NCBI GenBank assembly: GCA_938041955.1
Contig: CALISD010000110.1
Span: forward strand, 28,381-92,380
DNA: 64,000 bases
Source: an uncultured Granulosicoccaceae bacterium
Lineage (GTDB): Bacteria; Pseudomonadota; Gammaproteobacteria; Granulosicoccales; Granulosicoccaceae
Direction of reading: 5' to 3'
Shown here: piece by piece, positions 56,336-64,000 of the stretch
Position numbering within the stretch: position 1 is the first letter of the stretch
Layout of the letters: the number at the start of each line of letters is the position of its first letter
The notes under the pieces: generated by a model
The model's input: the letters and a program-made list of their open reading frames with translations, nothing else
What the model was told of the DNA's origin: nothing
The model's database searches: none
Translations under genes and position numbers: made by a program

Positions 56336-58273
56336 ATGTCTAAAGATCACCACTCAAAAGAAACACTTTACGCCGCCCTTAAGCAGCACTTCGGGTACTC
56401 CGAGTTTCGCGACGGGCAGGAAAGCGTCATCACTCAACTGCTGGCCGGCAATAGTGCTGCAGCTGTTTTTCCGACCGGCGGCGGCAAGTCTCTTTGCTAT
56501 CAACTGCCGTCGCTGATGCTCGACGGATTGACGCTGGTCGTCTCGCCACTGATCGCACTGATGAAAGATCAGATAGACGCGCTCAATGCTCGCGGCATTA
56601 AAGCGGCAAGGCTTGATTCCACGCTTGATGCTAACGAATACCGGCAGGTGATGCAGGAGCTTCGCGATGGCACTTTGCGCTTACTGTACGTCGCACCTGA
56701 ACGATTCAACAATGAACGATTTCGCACCTCCATAGCCAATATTAATATAGCGTTATTTGCTGTAGATGAGGCGCACTGCATTTCTGAGTGGGGGCATAAC
56801 TTCAGACCCGACTATCTTAAACTTGTAGAGTTTGCCAAAGCCTGTGGCGCGCAACGCGTACTTGCACTCACTGCCACGGCCACCAAAGAGGTGCTGAATG
56901 ATATTTGCAGCGTATTTAACATTACACCCGACTGCGCAATCAATACCGGTTTCTATCGGCCAAATTTGCGCTTAAGCGCTACCGCCGTTGATCAAAAATC
57001 ACGTGACGCTGTTCTATTGCAGAAGATCAAAGCACTGCCAGTCGGCCCGACTATTGTCTATGTAACCCTGCAGAAAACGGCACAGCATGTCGCGGAGTTA
57101 CTGGCCCACAATGGACTACAGGCAAAGTACTATCATGCAGGACTAAAAGAGCAGCAACGCACTGAAGTTCAGGATTGGTTTATTTCGTCTGATAGCGGAA
57201 TAGTAGTAGCGACTATTGCATTTGGCATGGGGATCGACAAATCTAATATTCGATATGTATATCACTACAATTTACCCAAGAGCCTGGAAAACTACTCGCA
57301 GGAAATCGGGCGCGCGGGACGGGATGGCGAACCCTCACAGTGCCATTTACTTGCCTGCGCCTCTGATCTGATTCCACTGCAGAACTTTATCTACGGGGAC
57401 ACACCCGACCGCACAGCTGTAGCAAAGCTCGTTGATACTATCTTCAGCCAGCAGACTGAATTCGATGTCTCACTGTATGAGTTATCACAACAGTGCGATA
57501 TCCGCCCGCTGGTATTGCGTACGCTTCTCACCCAGCTTGAGCTTAAAAAACACCTTGCGGGTGGTACACCGTTTTACGCCAATTATCAATTTAAACCACT
57601 TAAATCGTCACAGGAAATATTGAGCCAATTTGACGAACAACGTGCAAAGTTTATTGGTGATATTTTTCGTCATTCACAAAAAGGCAGAATCTGGTTTCAG
57701 GTTGACCTCGATAACACTGCTGCCGCCTTGAATGCACCAAGAGAGAAATTGATCGCGGCGCTCGACTATCTTGCCGAGCAGAGCCTGTTGGAGGTTAAAG
57801 TTGCCGGTGTTCGCAATAGGTACACCATCACACGCATGCCTGAATCTACTACAGCATTGGCTGACGAGCTTGCGACCGATGCTCAGGCGCGTGAAGAAAG
57901 AGAAATAGATCGCTTACAGCAATGCGTTGATTGGGTGTGTCTTGACGCGTGTCAGACATCAGCCCTTTGTGCACGCTTCGACTCCCCGCTGGATAAAGAC
58001 TGCGGCCATTGCAGCTGGTGTGATGAAAACAAGGCTATAGAAATGGTTGATCAGGAAAATACAGAAATTTCTGAGACTGTATTGACGGACGCGATTACGT
58101 TGCGGACTGAGCATCCCGAACTACTCAGCTCTCCCAGAATTCTTACCAGAGTTCTTTGCGGTTTGTCTTCACCTCGGATTAGTAAGGCAGGTTTACATAA
58201 GAGTAAGCTGTTTGGGATTGCTGAAACTGTGCCGTTTAAGCATGTGCTTGATCAGATATCTGAACGGGGATAG
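56336..58273 (+). CDS. recQ: RecQ-family ATP-dependent DNA helicase, atypical C-terminus
   Basis: A 645-residue SF2 helicase. Motif I is FPTGGGKSLCYQ, motif II DEAHCISEWGHNFRPDY, motif III LALTATATKEV, motif VI QEIGRAGRDG. The core occupies about residues 1-345. Unlike E. coli RecQ, a winged-helix-like region follows directly (ELSQQCDIRPLVLRTLLTQLELKKHL, then a second similar unit), and the zinc ligands come last (Cys545, Cys556, Cys559, Cys562). No HRDC domain is seen. It most likely unwinds structured DNA in recombination repair. The start has an AGGA ribosome site 8 nt before ATG. Confidence 0.88.
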   Translation: MSKDHHSKETLYAALKQHFGYSEFRDGQESVITQLLAGNSAAAVFPTGGGKSLCYQLPSLMLDGLTLVVSPLIALMKDQIDALNARGIKAARLDSTLDANEYRQVMQELRDGTLRLLYVAPERFNNERFRTSIANINIALFAVDEAHCISEWGHNFRPDYLKLVEFAKACGAQRVLALTATATKEVLNDICSVFNITPDCAINTGFYRPNLRLSATAVDQKSRDAVLLQKIKALPVGPTIVYVTLQKTAQHVAELLAHNGLQAKYYHAGLKEQQRTEVQDWFISSDSGIVVATIAFGMGIDKSNIRYVYHYNLPKSLENYSQEIGRAGRDGEPSQCHLLACASDLIPLQNFIYGDTPDRTAVAKLVDTIFSQQTEFDVSLYELSQQCDIRPLVLRTLLTQLELKKHLAGGTPFYANYQFKPLKSSQEILSQFDEQRAKFIGDIFRHSQKGRIWFQVDLDNTAAALNAPREKLIAALDYLAEQSLLEVKVAGVRNRYTITRMPESTTALADELATDAQAREEREIDRLQQCVDWVCLDACQTSALCARFDSPLDKDCGHCSWCDENKAIEMVDQENTEISETVLTDAITLRTEHPELLSSPRILTRVLCGLSSPRISKAGLHKSKLFGIAETVPFKHVLDQISERG

Positions 58274-58282
58274 TCGTAATGG

Positions 58283-58306
58283 CCCGGTGGGGCGTGCATC
58301 ACCGGG
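58283..58306 (+). terminator. GC-rich hairpin after recQ
   Basis: CCCGGTG (58283-58289) and CACCGGG (58300-58306) form a 7-bp stem with a 10-nt loop just after the recQ stop, before the tandem repeat array. No T-run follows, so termination efficiency is unclear. Confidence 0.45.
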
Positions 58307-58334
58307 TTGGTATCACTTCGTTCAAAAAATCATT

Positions 58335-58604
58335 TCTTGCTGGCAGGCCACTCGCCTACGTGTCGGGTTTCCTGACGTGCCGGGTTTGATCGGCTCGCTT
58401 ACGCGTCAGGCTTCCTGACGTGCCTGGCTTGATCCACTTGCTTAAGCGTCGGGCCCCATTACGGGCCGGGCTTGATCCACTTGCTTAAGCGTCGAGCCCC
58501 ATTACGGGCCGGGATTGATCCACTTGCTTACGCGTCGGGCTACCTGCGTGCTGGGCCTGGTCCAGTCGCTCACCCGTCGTGTTTCCTGACGTGCTGCAAC
58601 CCTT
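58335..58604. repeat. 43-bp tandem repeat array overlapping the DAHP synthase 3' end
   Basis: About six imperfect copies of a 43-bp unit, GTC marking unit starts at 58362, 58405, 58448, 58491, 58534 and 58576 (last step 42), with a partial copy before. Units contain ...GG/TTGATCCACTTGCTTA... and an internal palindrome (CGTCAGG-CTT-CCTGACG in the second). It fills the space between the convergent recQ and DAHP synthase genes and includes the last eight or so codons of the latter, whose stop is at 58570. Confidence 0.85.
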
Positions 58605-59646
58605 CTGCCAACATCGCTATCGCCTGCTCCGTGTCAACCCACCCTATGCAAGCATCTGTAATACTCTGACCATAAACCAGCTCGGTACCTGAGGCTGTTG
58701 ATTGCCTGCCTTCCTGTAAGTGACTTTCAATCATCACGCCACCGATTGTATTCTGCTCACCTGCTATTCTGGCTGCGATGTCTTTGACCACCACTAATTG
58801 TTGTAAATGATCTTTGTTGCTGTTCGCATGGCTGCAATCGATCATTACCCTGCGCGTAATCGTTGCTGCCAGCTGAGCTTCTATCGCCAGTTCAACAGAC
58901 TCTGCATCATAGTTCGGCTGCATCCCGCCCCTTAGTATCAGATGCGCGTCGGTGTTGCCCATGGTCCGGTATAGCGACAGTGTTCCATTCACATCCGGAC
59001 TTAGAAAAGCGTGCGCATGGCCTGCTGCTTGTATCGCATCTATAGCAATATCTATGTTGCCACGCGTGCCATTTTTAAAACCGACCGGACAGGACAAACC
59101 CGATGCGATTTCACGATGCACCTGGCTCTCTGTGGTGCGAGCACCTATCGCGCCCCAACTGACGAGATCAGCATAGTATTGGCCAGTGGCAGCATCAAGA
59201 AATTCACACCCGGCTGGCAGACCCATCTCTGCGAGCTGCACCAACAATTTGCGTGCCTGGTACAAACCTTTGTCTATTTGGAAGCTGCCATCAATGTCAG
59301 GATCATTGATCAGTCCTTTCCAGCCAACGGTGGTGCGCGGTTTTTCAAAATACACTCGCATAACGATCTCAAGCGTATCCACGTACTGTTGTTTTAATAG
59401 CAGCAACCTCTCTGCATACTCAATGGCAGCATCAACATCATGAATTGAGCAAGGCCCGACTACAACCAGCAGGCGTTTGTCTCGACCATGCAGGATATCG
59501 GCGATACGGTGTCTTGTTTTAGCGATTTCCGCCGCTGCGCCAGACTGTAGTGGCAGTTCATCCATTAACGCTTGAGGCGAACGAATACTGACAATCGACT
59601 GGATACGTAAATCAAATGTGGTTTGGTTCAACAGCTTGCCTTTCAT
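58570..59646 (-). CDS. 3-Deoxy-7-phosphoheptulonate (DAHP) synthase, type I alpha
   Basis: A 358-residue enzyme of the AroF/AroG/AroH group that condenses phosphoenolpyruvate and erythrose 4-phosphate in the first shikimate step. LVVVGPCSIHDVDAAIEYA, MRVYFEKPRTTVGWKGLINDP, GCEFLDAATGQYYADL, SWGAIGARTTESQVHRE and GFKNGTRGNIDIAIDAI, DCSHANSNKDH are the family landmarks. Which feedback type it is cannot be read safely. The C-terminal residues (HVRKHDG) are encoded by the last unit of the 43-bp repeat. No ribosome site is obvious at the ATG. Confidence 0.94.
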   Translation of the reverse strand: MKGKLLNQTTFDLRIQSIVSIRSPQALMDELPLQSGAAAEIAKTRHRIADILHGRDKRLLVVVGPCSIHDVDAAIEYAERLLLLKQQYVDTLEIVMRVYFEKPRTTVGWKGLINDPDIDGSFQIDKGLYQARKLLVQLAEMGLPAGCEFLDAATGQYYADLVSWGAIGARTTESQVHREIASGLSCPVGFKNGTRGNIDIAIDAIQAAGHAHAFLSPDVNGTLSLYRTMGNTDAHLILRGGMQPNYDAESVELAIEAQLAATITRRVMIDCSHANSNKDHLQQLVVVKDIAARIAGEQNTIGGVMIESHLQEGRQSTASGTELVYGQSITDACIGWVDTEQAIAMLAEGLQHVRKHDG

Positions 59647-59682
59647 GCAATGCAGTGATGTGATGTGATTTTTCAGAGAGCA

Positions 59683-59934
59683 CTATTCAGTCTGAAGTTT
59701 TTTCCTGCGACGCTTCATCCATATGCGCTGGCAAATCCAAAATATTCCACTTACACAGGCAAGCAGCCCGATCAAAGCGATCAGATTAAATTTCCGCGCC
59801 TCAGCAATCTGCTTAACCAACATCTCTTGCGATGGATCCTGATAAGGCAGACCATTCGCAGAACCGAATAGTGTCGCAACGAAGGCTACCAGCAAACCAA
59901 GAAGAATAAGAAGGTAGGGTATGAATTTTCGCAT
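59683..59934 (-). CDS. Small membrane protein of unknown function
   Basis: An 83-residue protein with two hydrophobic helices (about residues 5-25 and 48-68), separated by a polar loop with LPYQDPSQEMLVKQIAEARKFN, and a basic C-terminus (KRRRKKL). It looks like a small two-pass inner-membrane protein; no family recognised. It lies between the DAHP synthase gene and purK on the same strand. Confidence 0.6.
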   Translation of the reverse strand: MRKFIPYLLILLGLLVAFVATLFGSANGLPYQDPSQEMLVKQIAEARKFNLIALIGLLACVSGIFWICQRIWMKRRRKKLQTE

Positions 59935-60004
59935 ATGGAAGATACCTATGGCCTAACGTTCAATGCAGCACTGCAATAGTATCATTCAAAGTTCCTGCAG
60001 AGCC

Positions 60005-61147
60005 TCACAGCCGCTTTAATGATTCAGCCTCTGATAGTAGTGATTCAACATTATCACCAAGCAGGTTTATGTGTGCCATTTTACGTGCAATTCTGGCTTC
60101 TGTTTTGCCATAAATATGAACGTGCCCATTGCTCACTTGTTGCACCTTTTTCCAATCAAAGCCGTCCGATAGTATTAAATCCCCCAGCACATTAAGCATT
60201 ACAGCAGGCTGGTGAAGGTTAACCTTTGCCACGGGCAAACCGATCAGCGTTCGTACTTGCTGATCAAACTGTGAATAGTTGCAGGCATCCATGGTGTAGT
60301 GGCCGCTGTTGTGAGGCCGCGGGGCAATTTCATTCAACGAAATGGATTCACCACAGACAAACATCTCTATCGCTAACACACCAACATAATCTAACGCCTC
60401 TGCAAGAGACGCGGCTATTGCCTGCGCTTGCTCCAGCACGCTTGCTGGTACTCTCGCAGGCACTATACACAGATCAAGAATGCCATTGATATGTTGATTC
60501 TCGACCACTGGAAAGGTTTCTACGTTGCCGTAAATGTCTCTTGCCAGCACTACCGACACTTCACAGTCAAATGGAACAAAATCTTCGAGTATACATTCCA
60601 CCCCACCGAATTCCTCAAAGGCAGATTCGGCCTCCGCAGCACTTGTACATACCTGCTGGCCTTTGCCGTCGTAGCCAAAGCGCGCGGTCTTTATGACTGC
60701 CTTACCACTCATGCTCTCAAATGCAACAGCGACTTGTGAAACATCAGTTAGCGCCACACAGGTGTTTACCGGCAGTTTGTGATCTTTAAAAAAGGACTTT
60801 TCGCGATTTCGGTTCTGTGCGATTTCGACAGCTTCCGGCGGTGGTGAGACGGGCACCGAGTTCTGCAAAAAACGCAGACTGTCTGCAGGAACATTTTCAA
60901 ACTCGGTAGTGACCGCATCACATACCCTTGCAAGCTCAGCCAATGCAGCCTGATCATCAAAGCCTGCTTTAATGTGTGTAGCTGATACCTCTGCAGCCGG
61001 TGAGTCAGCCGCAGGGTCAAGCACACAAACCCGATAACCCATCTTGCTGGCGGCTTGCGAAAACATTCGTCCCAGCTGTCCACCCCCCAATACACCCAGT
61101 GTAGCGCCCGGTGGTAAAGATTTACGGATTTTCTTATCAGTGGCCAT
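60005..61147 (-). CDS. purK: 5-(Carboxyamino)imidazole ribonucleotide synthase PurK
   Basis: A 380-residue ATP-grasp enzyme of purine biosynthesis that carboxylates aminoimidazole ribonucleotide on N5. Start LGVLGGGQLGRMFSQAASKMGY, AVIKTARFGYDGKGQ, and the C-terminal LNEIAPRPHNSGHYTMDACNYSQFDQ are family signatures. Length is typical. The ATG lies 11 nt inside the end of purE, which precedes it in the operon. Confidence 0.96.
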   Translation of the reverse strand: MATDKKIRKSLPPGATLGVLGGGQLGRMFSQAASKMGYRVCVLDPAADSPAAEVSATHIKAGFDDQAALAELARVCDAVTTEFENVPADSLRFLQNSVPVSPPPEAVEIAQNRNREKSFFKDHKLPVNTCVALTDVSQVAVAFESMSGKAVIKTARFGYDGKGQQVCTSAAEAESAFEEFGGVECILEDFVPFDCEVSVVLARDIYGNVETFPVVENQHINGILDLCIVPARVPASVLEQAQAIAASLAEALDYVGVLAIEMFVCGESISLNEIAPRPHNSGHYTMDACNYSQFDQQVRTLIGLPVAKVNLHQPAVMLNVLGDLILSDGFDWKKVQQVSNGHVHIYGKTEARIARKMAHINLLGDNVESLLSEAESLKRL

Positions 61148-61631
61148 CGGGCAATTCCGACGCCATTGACACGCTTCGCTGCTCTTGTCTGAATTCTACC
61201 AATTGTTTTAAAAGTGCATCATCGTGTCGAGCCAGCATCGCGATCGCAAACAATGCGGCATTAGCGGCACCGGCATCACCAATCGCAAATGTGGCAACCG
61301 GCACACCCTTGGGCATCTGAACGATAGACAACAGGGAATCCTGACCCTGCAAATGGCGCGATGGTACAGGCACCCCGAGTACCGGAACGGCAGTTTTAGA
61401 AGCCAGCATGCCCGGCAGATGTGCAGCGCCTCCAGCCCCGGCAATAATTGCCTGCATGCCACGCGCTTCGGCGGAGTCTGCATATTCAAACAATAAATCC
61501 GGTGTGCGGTGTGCGGACACGACCTTGCATTCGTGTGCCACTCCAAATTGAGTCAGGATATCGTGGCAGTGCTGCATGACAGGCCAGTCGCTCTTACTGC
61601 CCATGACCACGCCAACTAAAGGATTCTGCAT
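61137..61631 (-). CDS. purE: N5-carboxyaminoimidazole ribonucleotide mutase PurE
   Basis: A 164-residue mutase moving the carboxylate to C4 of the imidazole, the partner of PurK. ATG 61631 gives the classical start MQNPLVGVVMGSKSDWPVMQH; the frame extends to 61688 without support. VSAHRTPDLLFEYA and IIAGAGGAAHLPGMLASKT, and PVLGVPVPS are the active-site motifs. It runs divergent to purC 127 nt away, a shared purine promoter region. Confidence 0.96.
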   Translation of the reverse strand: MQNPLVGVVMGSKSDWPVMQHCHDILTQFGVAHECKVVSAHRTPDLLFEYADSAEARGMQAIIAGAGGAAHLPGMLASKTAVPVLGVPVPSRHLQGQDSLLSIVQMPKGVPVATFAIGDAGAANAALFAIAMLARHDDALLKQLVEFRQEQRSVSMASELPDGH

Positions 61632-61707
61632 CTGAGTTTCGCGATTGGTTAAAATGTAATGGTGACTAAATTTATCCGTTTGTGCCACTGTTGTGTGACA
61701 CTAATTT

Positions 61708-61732
61708 ATTACCGAACTTCCTGCACAGCCCA
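61708..61732 (-). repeat. Terminal fragment of the 152-bp palindromic element
   Basis: TTACCGAACTT, then CACAGCCCA, matches the right end of the element at 34824-34848 with two or three mismatches. Only one end remains, between purE and purC, where it may overlap purC promoter sequence. Confidence 0.6.
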
Positions 61733-61758
61733 ATAGCGAATCGCGAGGCCCGCCACAC

Positions 61759-62646
61759 TTGAACACCGCTATCATTGAAACCACCATCAGCTCTCTGCCG
61801 CTACTTCAACGCGGAAAAGTTCGGGACGTCTATGCTGTCGGCGATGATCACCTCCTGATGATTGCCACAGACCGATTGTCGGCGTTTGATGTCGTGCTGC
61901 CTCAACCATTGGCAGGAAAGGGGAAAATTCTCACTCAAATCGCGAGCTTCTGGTTTGAACAAATGGCAGATCTGATACCAAACCACATAAGTACTGATCT
62001 GACTCTCGACAATGTGCTCCCGGACCCGGAAGAATACGCACAGGCAGTTGATCGCTGCATGTTGGTAAAAAGGCTTACTCCACTGCCCGTCGAGGCAGTC
62101 GTCAGGGGCTACCTGATCGGCTCAGGATGGAAAGACTATCAAAGCACCGGCGAGGTTTGTGGCGTAAAACTTCCGCCGGATATGCAACTGGCACAGCAAA
62201 TTGATCCGCCTATATTTACACCAGCGACCAAAGCAGATGTGGGTGATCACGATATCAATATCAGCTTTGAACAGATGATCGAGAGCATTGGCGAAACACA
62301 TGCCAACGCGGTTAAGTTGATCAGTCAGAAAATTTATCAGCGTGCGGCCAGCCACTGTGCTTCAAAAGGAATCATTCTCGCTGACACCAAGTTTGAATTC
62401 GGCCTGGATCACAATGGTGAACTGACGTTGATGGATGAAATCCTTACCCCGGACAGCTCACGTTTCTGGAACGCAGAAACCTATATTGAAGGGCAAAACC
62501 CGGAAAGCTACGACAAGCAGTTTGTCAGAGACTACCTGGAAACACTGGACTGGGATAAGACAGCACCTGGACCGACACTGCCTGACGATATACAACAAAA
62601 AACACTTGGGCGTTATGAAGAGGCCTTGGCCAAGTTAACGTCGTAG
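61759..62646 (+). CDS. purC: Phosphoribosylaminoimidazole-succinocarboxamide synthase PurC
   Basis: A 295-residue ATP-dependent ligase that joins aspartate to carboxyaminoimidazole ribonucleotide. RGKVRDVYAVGDDHLLMIATDRLSAFDVVLPQPLAGKGKIL, LVKRLTPLPVEAVVRGYLIGSGWKDYQ and LADTKFEFGLD are diagnostic, and the length of nearly 300 is that of the longer, non-E. coli type. The start is TTG at 61759 (GAGG about 10 nt upstream); no ATG is available before the conserved N-terminus. Confidence 0.95.
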   Translation: MNTAIIETTISSLPLLQRGKVRDVYAVGDDHLLMIATDRLSAFDVVLPQPLAGKGKILTQIASFWFEQMADLIPNHISTDLTLDNVLPDPEEYAQAVDRCMLVKRLTPLPVEAVVRGYLIGSGWKDYQSTGEVCGVKLPPDMQLAQQIDPPIFTPATKADVGDHDINISFEQMIESIGETHANAVKLISQKIYQRAASHCASKGIILADTKFEFGLDHNGELTLMDEILTPDSSRFWNAETYIEGQNPESYDKQFVRDYLETLDWDKTAPGPTLPDDIQQKTLGRYEEALAKLTS

Positions 62647-62669
62647 CGAGCAACCGGTTTGTTAGCTAC
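62643..62669. terminator. Hairpin between convergent purC and SGNH gene
   Basis: GTAGCGAGCAA (62643-62653) pairs with TTGTTAGCTAC (62659-62669), 9 of 11 matches with a 5-nt loop, overlapping the purC stop. It lies before the stop of the convergent gene (62673) and could end both transcripts. Confidence 0.5.
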
Positions 62670-62672
62670 ACC

Positions 62673-63710
62673 TCATTGATTGGTCATTTCTATATATTTT
62701 TCGCCATACAATCGACCGATGGCGCGTAATCCATCTGCACTAAAATGCATACCATCACTTTTGGTCGGTAGCCCTTCCCCACCGACGCAGGCTGTTGAAT
62801 CATCATTATCAGTATTGAGCTTTCTCAGTTGCTCATTGACGGGAAGACTGGCGGTCTCACCACAAATGAATGGCTTGCCGGATCCAAACCAGCCCTCACC
62901 TCTAAAGTTACTAATCAATTCAAATAGCGCACTACCGTAACGATCATCATCCCTGCCATCCGATTCACCCTGATGCCACAGAATCGCATCAACACCCGAA
63001 TGGGATGGTAATTCACTAATTGCGAGGCTGACTTTGTTACGAATCTCATTAAAGAAGCCACCATCACCACGCCAGTGGCTAATCGATTCACCGGGCGCGG
63101 TAATCAGTATAAAACCGACTACACGATCAGGTGCGATCTCAACCACCTTTTTCCCAAAGTGCAGCGCAAAGTTGTTCGATGGATCGGTATCAGGACTACT
63201 GCGTGGGAACCAACCGCGATCCCAGACCTGATGTAAATCTGCGCTTTGCCAGCCGGCATCTGTATAGGCAAAAACACGGTTGTCCGGACTGTCAATTCCC
63301 GGGTCAAAATCGGTCTCGGCTCCGAGAGCATTTGACTGTCCTGTGATCAATATTAGATCAGTGATGTCCGCTGCTGTGCGACCAGGGGACGAAGCCGCTA
63401 TCGGTAGCGCCAGATCCGGAAACAACGTTGGAGTGAGAGTGACAGTGAGTGTCGGAGTTGGAGTTGGAGTTGGTGTTGGTGTTGGTGTTGGTGTTGGTGT
63501 TAAAGGCTGATCAGAAAGAGGCTCTGATGGCAGCATGATTGAATTCTGGACGGTTTCCTCAACCTCACCGGTAAACGTCGCGGCGCCGTTGCAACCAGAA
63601 AGCACTGCACCAATAAGTACACATGCCAGAAAACGGCGTACCGAGTGGCAAAACGACGCTTGCAACGGAACAGAATTGTAAACCTCTAACGGGCCTTTGA
63701 AGATGCGCAT
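62673..63710 (-). CDS. SGNH/GDSL-type carbohydrate esterase lipoprotein, complete
   Basis: A 345-residue lipoprotein with lipobox LSGC (Cys40), a Thr-Pro repeat linker (residues about 70-93) and a SASA-type SGNH domain: nucleophile Ser124 in TGQSNALGAE, WHQGESDGRDD block, and Asp319/His322 in SDGMHFS. The family hydrolyses acetyl or acyl esters on carbohydrates. It is paralogous to the truncated gene at 1-1012. The Pro-Thr linker is encoded by a hexanucleotide repeat, so its length probably varies. The outer-membrane location is inferred from the lipobox. Confidence 0.85.
   Translation of the reverse strand: MRIFKGPLEVYNSVPLQASFCHSVRRFLACVLIGAVLSGCNGAATFTGEVEETVQNSIMLPSEPLSDQPLTPTPTPTPTPTPTPTPTLTVTLTPTLFPDLALPIAASSPGRTAADITDLILITGQSNALGAETDFDPGIDSPDNRVFAYTDAGWQSADLHQVWDRGWFPRSSPDTDPSNNFALHFGKKVVEIAPDRVVGFILITAPGESISHWRGDGGFFNEIRNKVSLAISELPSHSGVDAILWHQGESDGRDDDRYGSALFELISNFRGEGWFGSGKPFICGETASLPVNEQLRKLNTDNDDSTACVGGEGLPTKSDGMHFSADGLRAIGRLYGEKYIEMTNQ
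63457..63501. repeat. Hexanucleotide repeat coding the Thr-Pro linker
   Basis: Seven 6-nt copies (GTTGGA twice, GTTGGT five times, then GTT) on the plus strand, coding Thr-Pro pairs on the minus strand. Because the unit is a multiple of three, gain or loss of copies alters linker length without frameshift. Confidence 0.85.
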
Positions 63711-64000
63711 GAATCACTGTTCGGTGAGAAAGTAAAAAGAATCACTCATCACATCAAGTAGCTCATTGCCAAGACCTGTGCTTGTGCGACACGTGACCTG
63801 TTTATATAGACCAGATTTCCGGAGGCGGGCTCCAGAACCAGGAAGTTAACCAAGCTGAAACAAGTCGCGCACCCTTTCGCTCTTTCAGGTCACTAAGCGC
63901 GAGAGCGCATCTACTCTCTAACCTGCCAACCTTGATCGTGCAGCCCTCCTGCTGGCAGACGAAAGTGAGGCCTACAGATACCACGGTGCGTGACAATCGC
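63711..64000. other. Upstream region of the SGNH lipoprotein gene
   Basis: 290 nt to the window edge. A 64-codon minus-strand frame (63802-63996) shows no ribosome site or recognisable family and is not accepted. No repeat, RNA gene or clear promoter is visible. Confidence 0.35.

Noticed and set aside
58335..58604. Tandem repeats that resemble a CRISPR array at first sight
   Set aside because: Units are directly joined with no unique spacers between repeats, and there are no cas genes in the window.
63802..63996. 64-codon minus-strand frame at the right edge
   Set aside because: No support from motif, ribosome site or context.

Overview
The window looks like chromosomal DNA of a Gram-negative, probably marine or free-living gammaproteobacterium. 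The evidence is a pqi lipid-transport operon, separate glyQ and glyS, the adenylylation-type glutamine synthetase, outer-membrane lipoprotein signals, a PaaX-controlled phenylacetate pathway and many ABC/DMT/SLC13 transporters. Gene-family likeness suggests something near Granulosicoccaceae, but that is a guess. Nearly all genes are intact and densely packed. No tRNA, rRNA, CRISPR array, prophage or complete insertion sequence was seen.

Layout. 1-6.3 kb (minus strand): a truncated SGNH-hydrolase lipoprotein, a SpuC-like putrescine aminotransferase, and a pqi operon whose PqiA is split into two genes. 6.7-18.6 kb: trmB, an SLC13 carrier, tas, a TatD-type hydrolase, gmhB-glyS-glyQ, glnA, and two small exported proteins. 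18.7-27.0 kb: eight overlapping minus-strand genes for a reduced type II secretion/type IV pilus-like machine (E ATPase, F platform, L-, M-, C- and K-like proteins, two pseudopilins) with no secretin or prepilin peptidase in view. 27.1-32.7 kb: GNAT, HNH protein YajD, SDR, then frcBCAK (sugar ABC importer plus kinase). 33-36.3 kb: a secreted beta-helix/coiled-coil protein, a small unknown gene and a DMT permease.

36.5-50.6 kb is a phenylacetate catabolic island. Leftward run fused enoyl-CoA hydratase/3-hydroxyacyl-CoA dehydrogenase, GNAT, paaZ, paaX and paaJ; rightward run paaABCDE and then a giant indolepyruvate/arylpyruvate ferredoxin oxidoreductase. The 137-nt divergent intergenic region carries an inverted repeat with PaaX-operator geometry lying over both predicted promoters. 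The oxidoreductase could make phenylacetyl-CoA directly from phenylpyruvate, which would explain why no phenylacetate-CoA ligase is present here. 51.3-56.1 kb holds an alpha-hydroxyacid oxidase, a peroxiredoxin, an amidase, an SMP-30 lactonase and a DUF1801-like protein. 56.3-64 kb holds an atypical recQ, a DAHP synthase, purK-purE diverging from purC, and a second SGNH lipoprotein paralogous to the one at position 1.

Intergenic space is rich in small palindromic repeats: a roughly 126-bp family with three copies, a 152-bp element with a second fragment near purE, a 163-bp palindrome flanked by CTAA, and a 43-bp tandem array that runs into the stop codon of the DAHP synthase gene. The points most worth follow-up are the secretin-less secretion/pilus-like cluster, the paa operator with the coupled oxidoreductase, and the repeat families.
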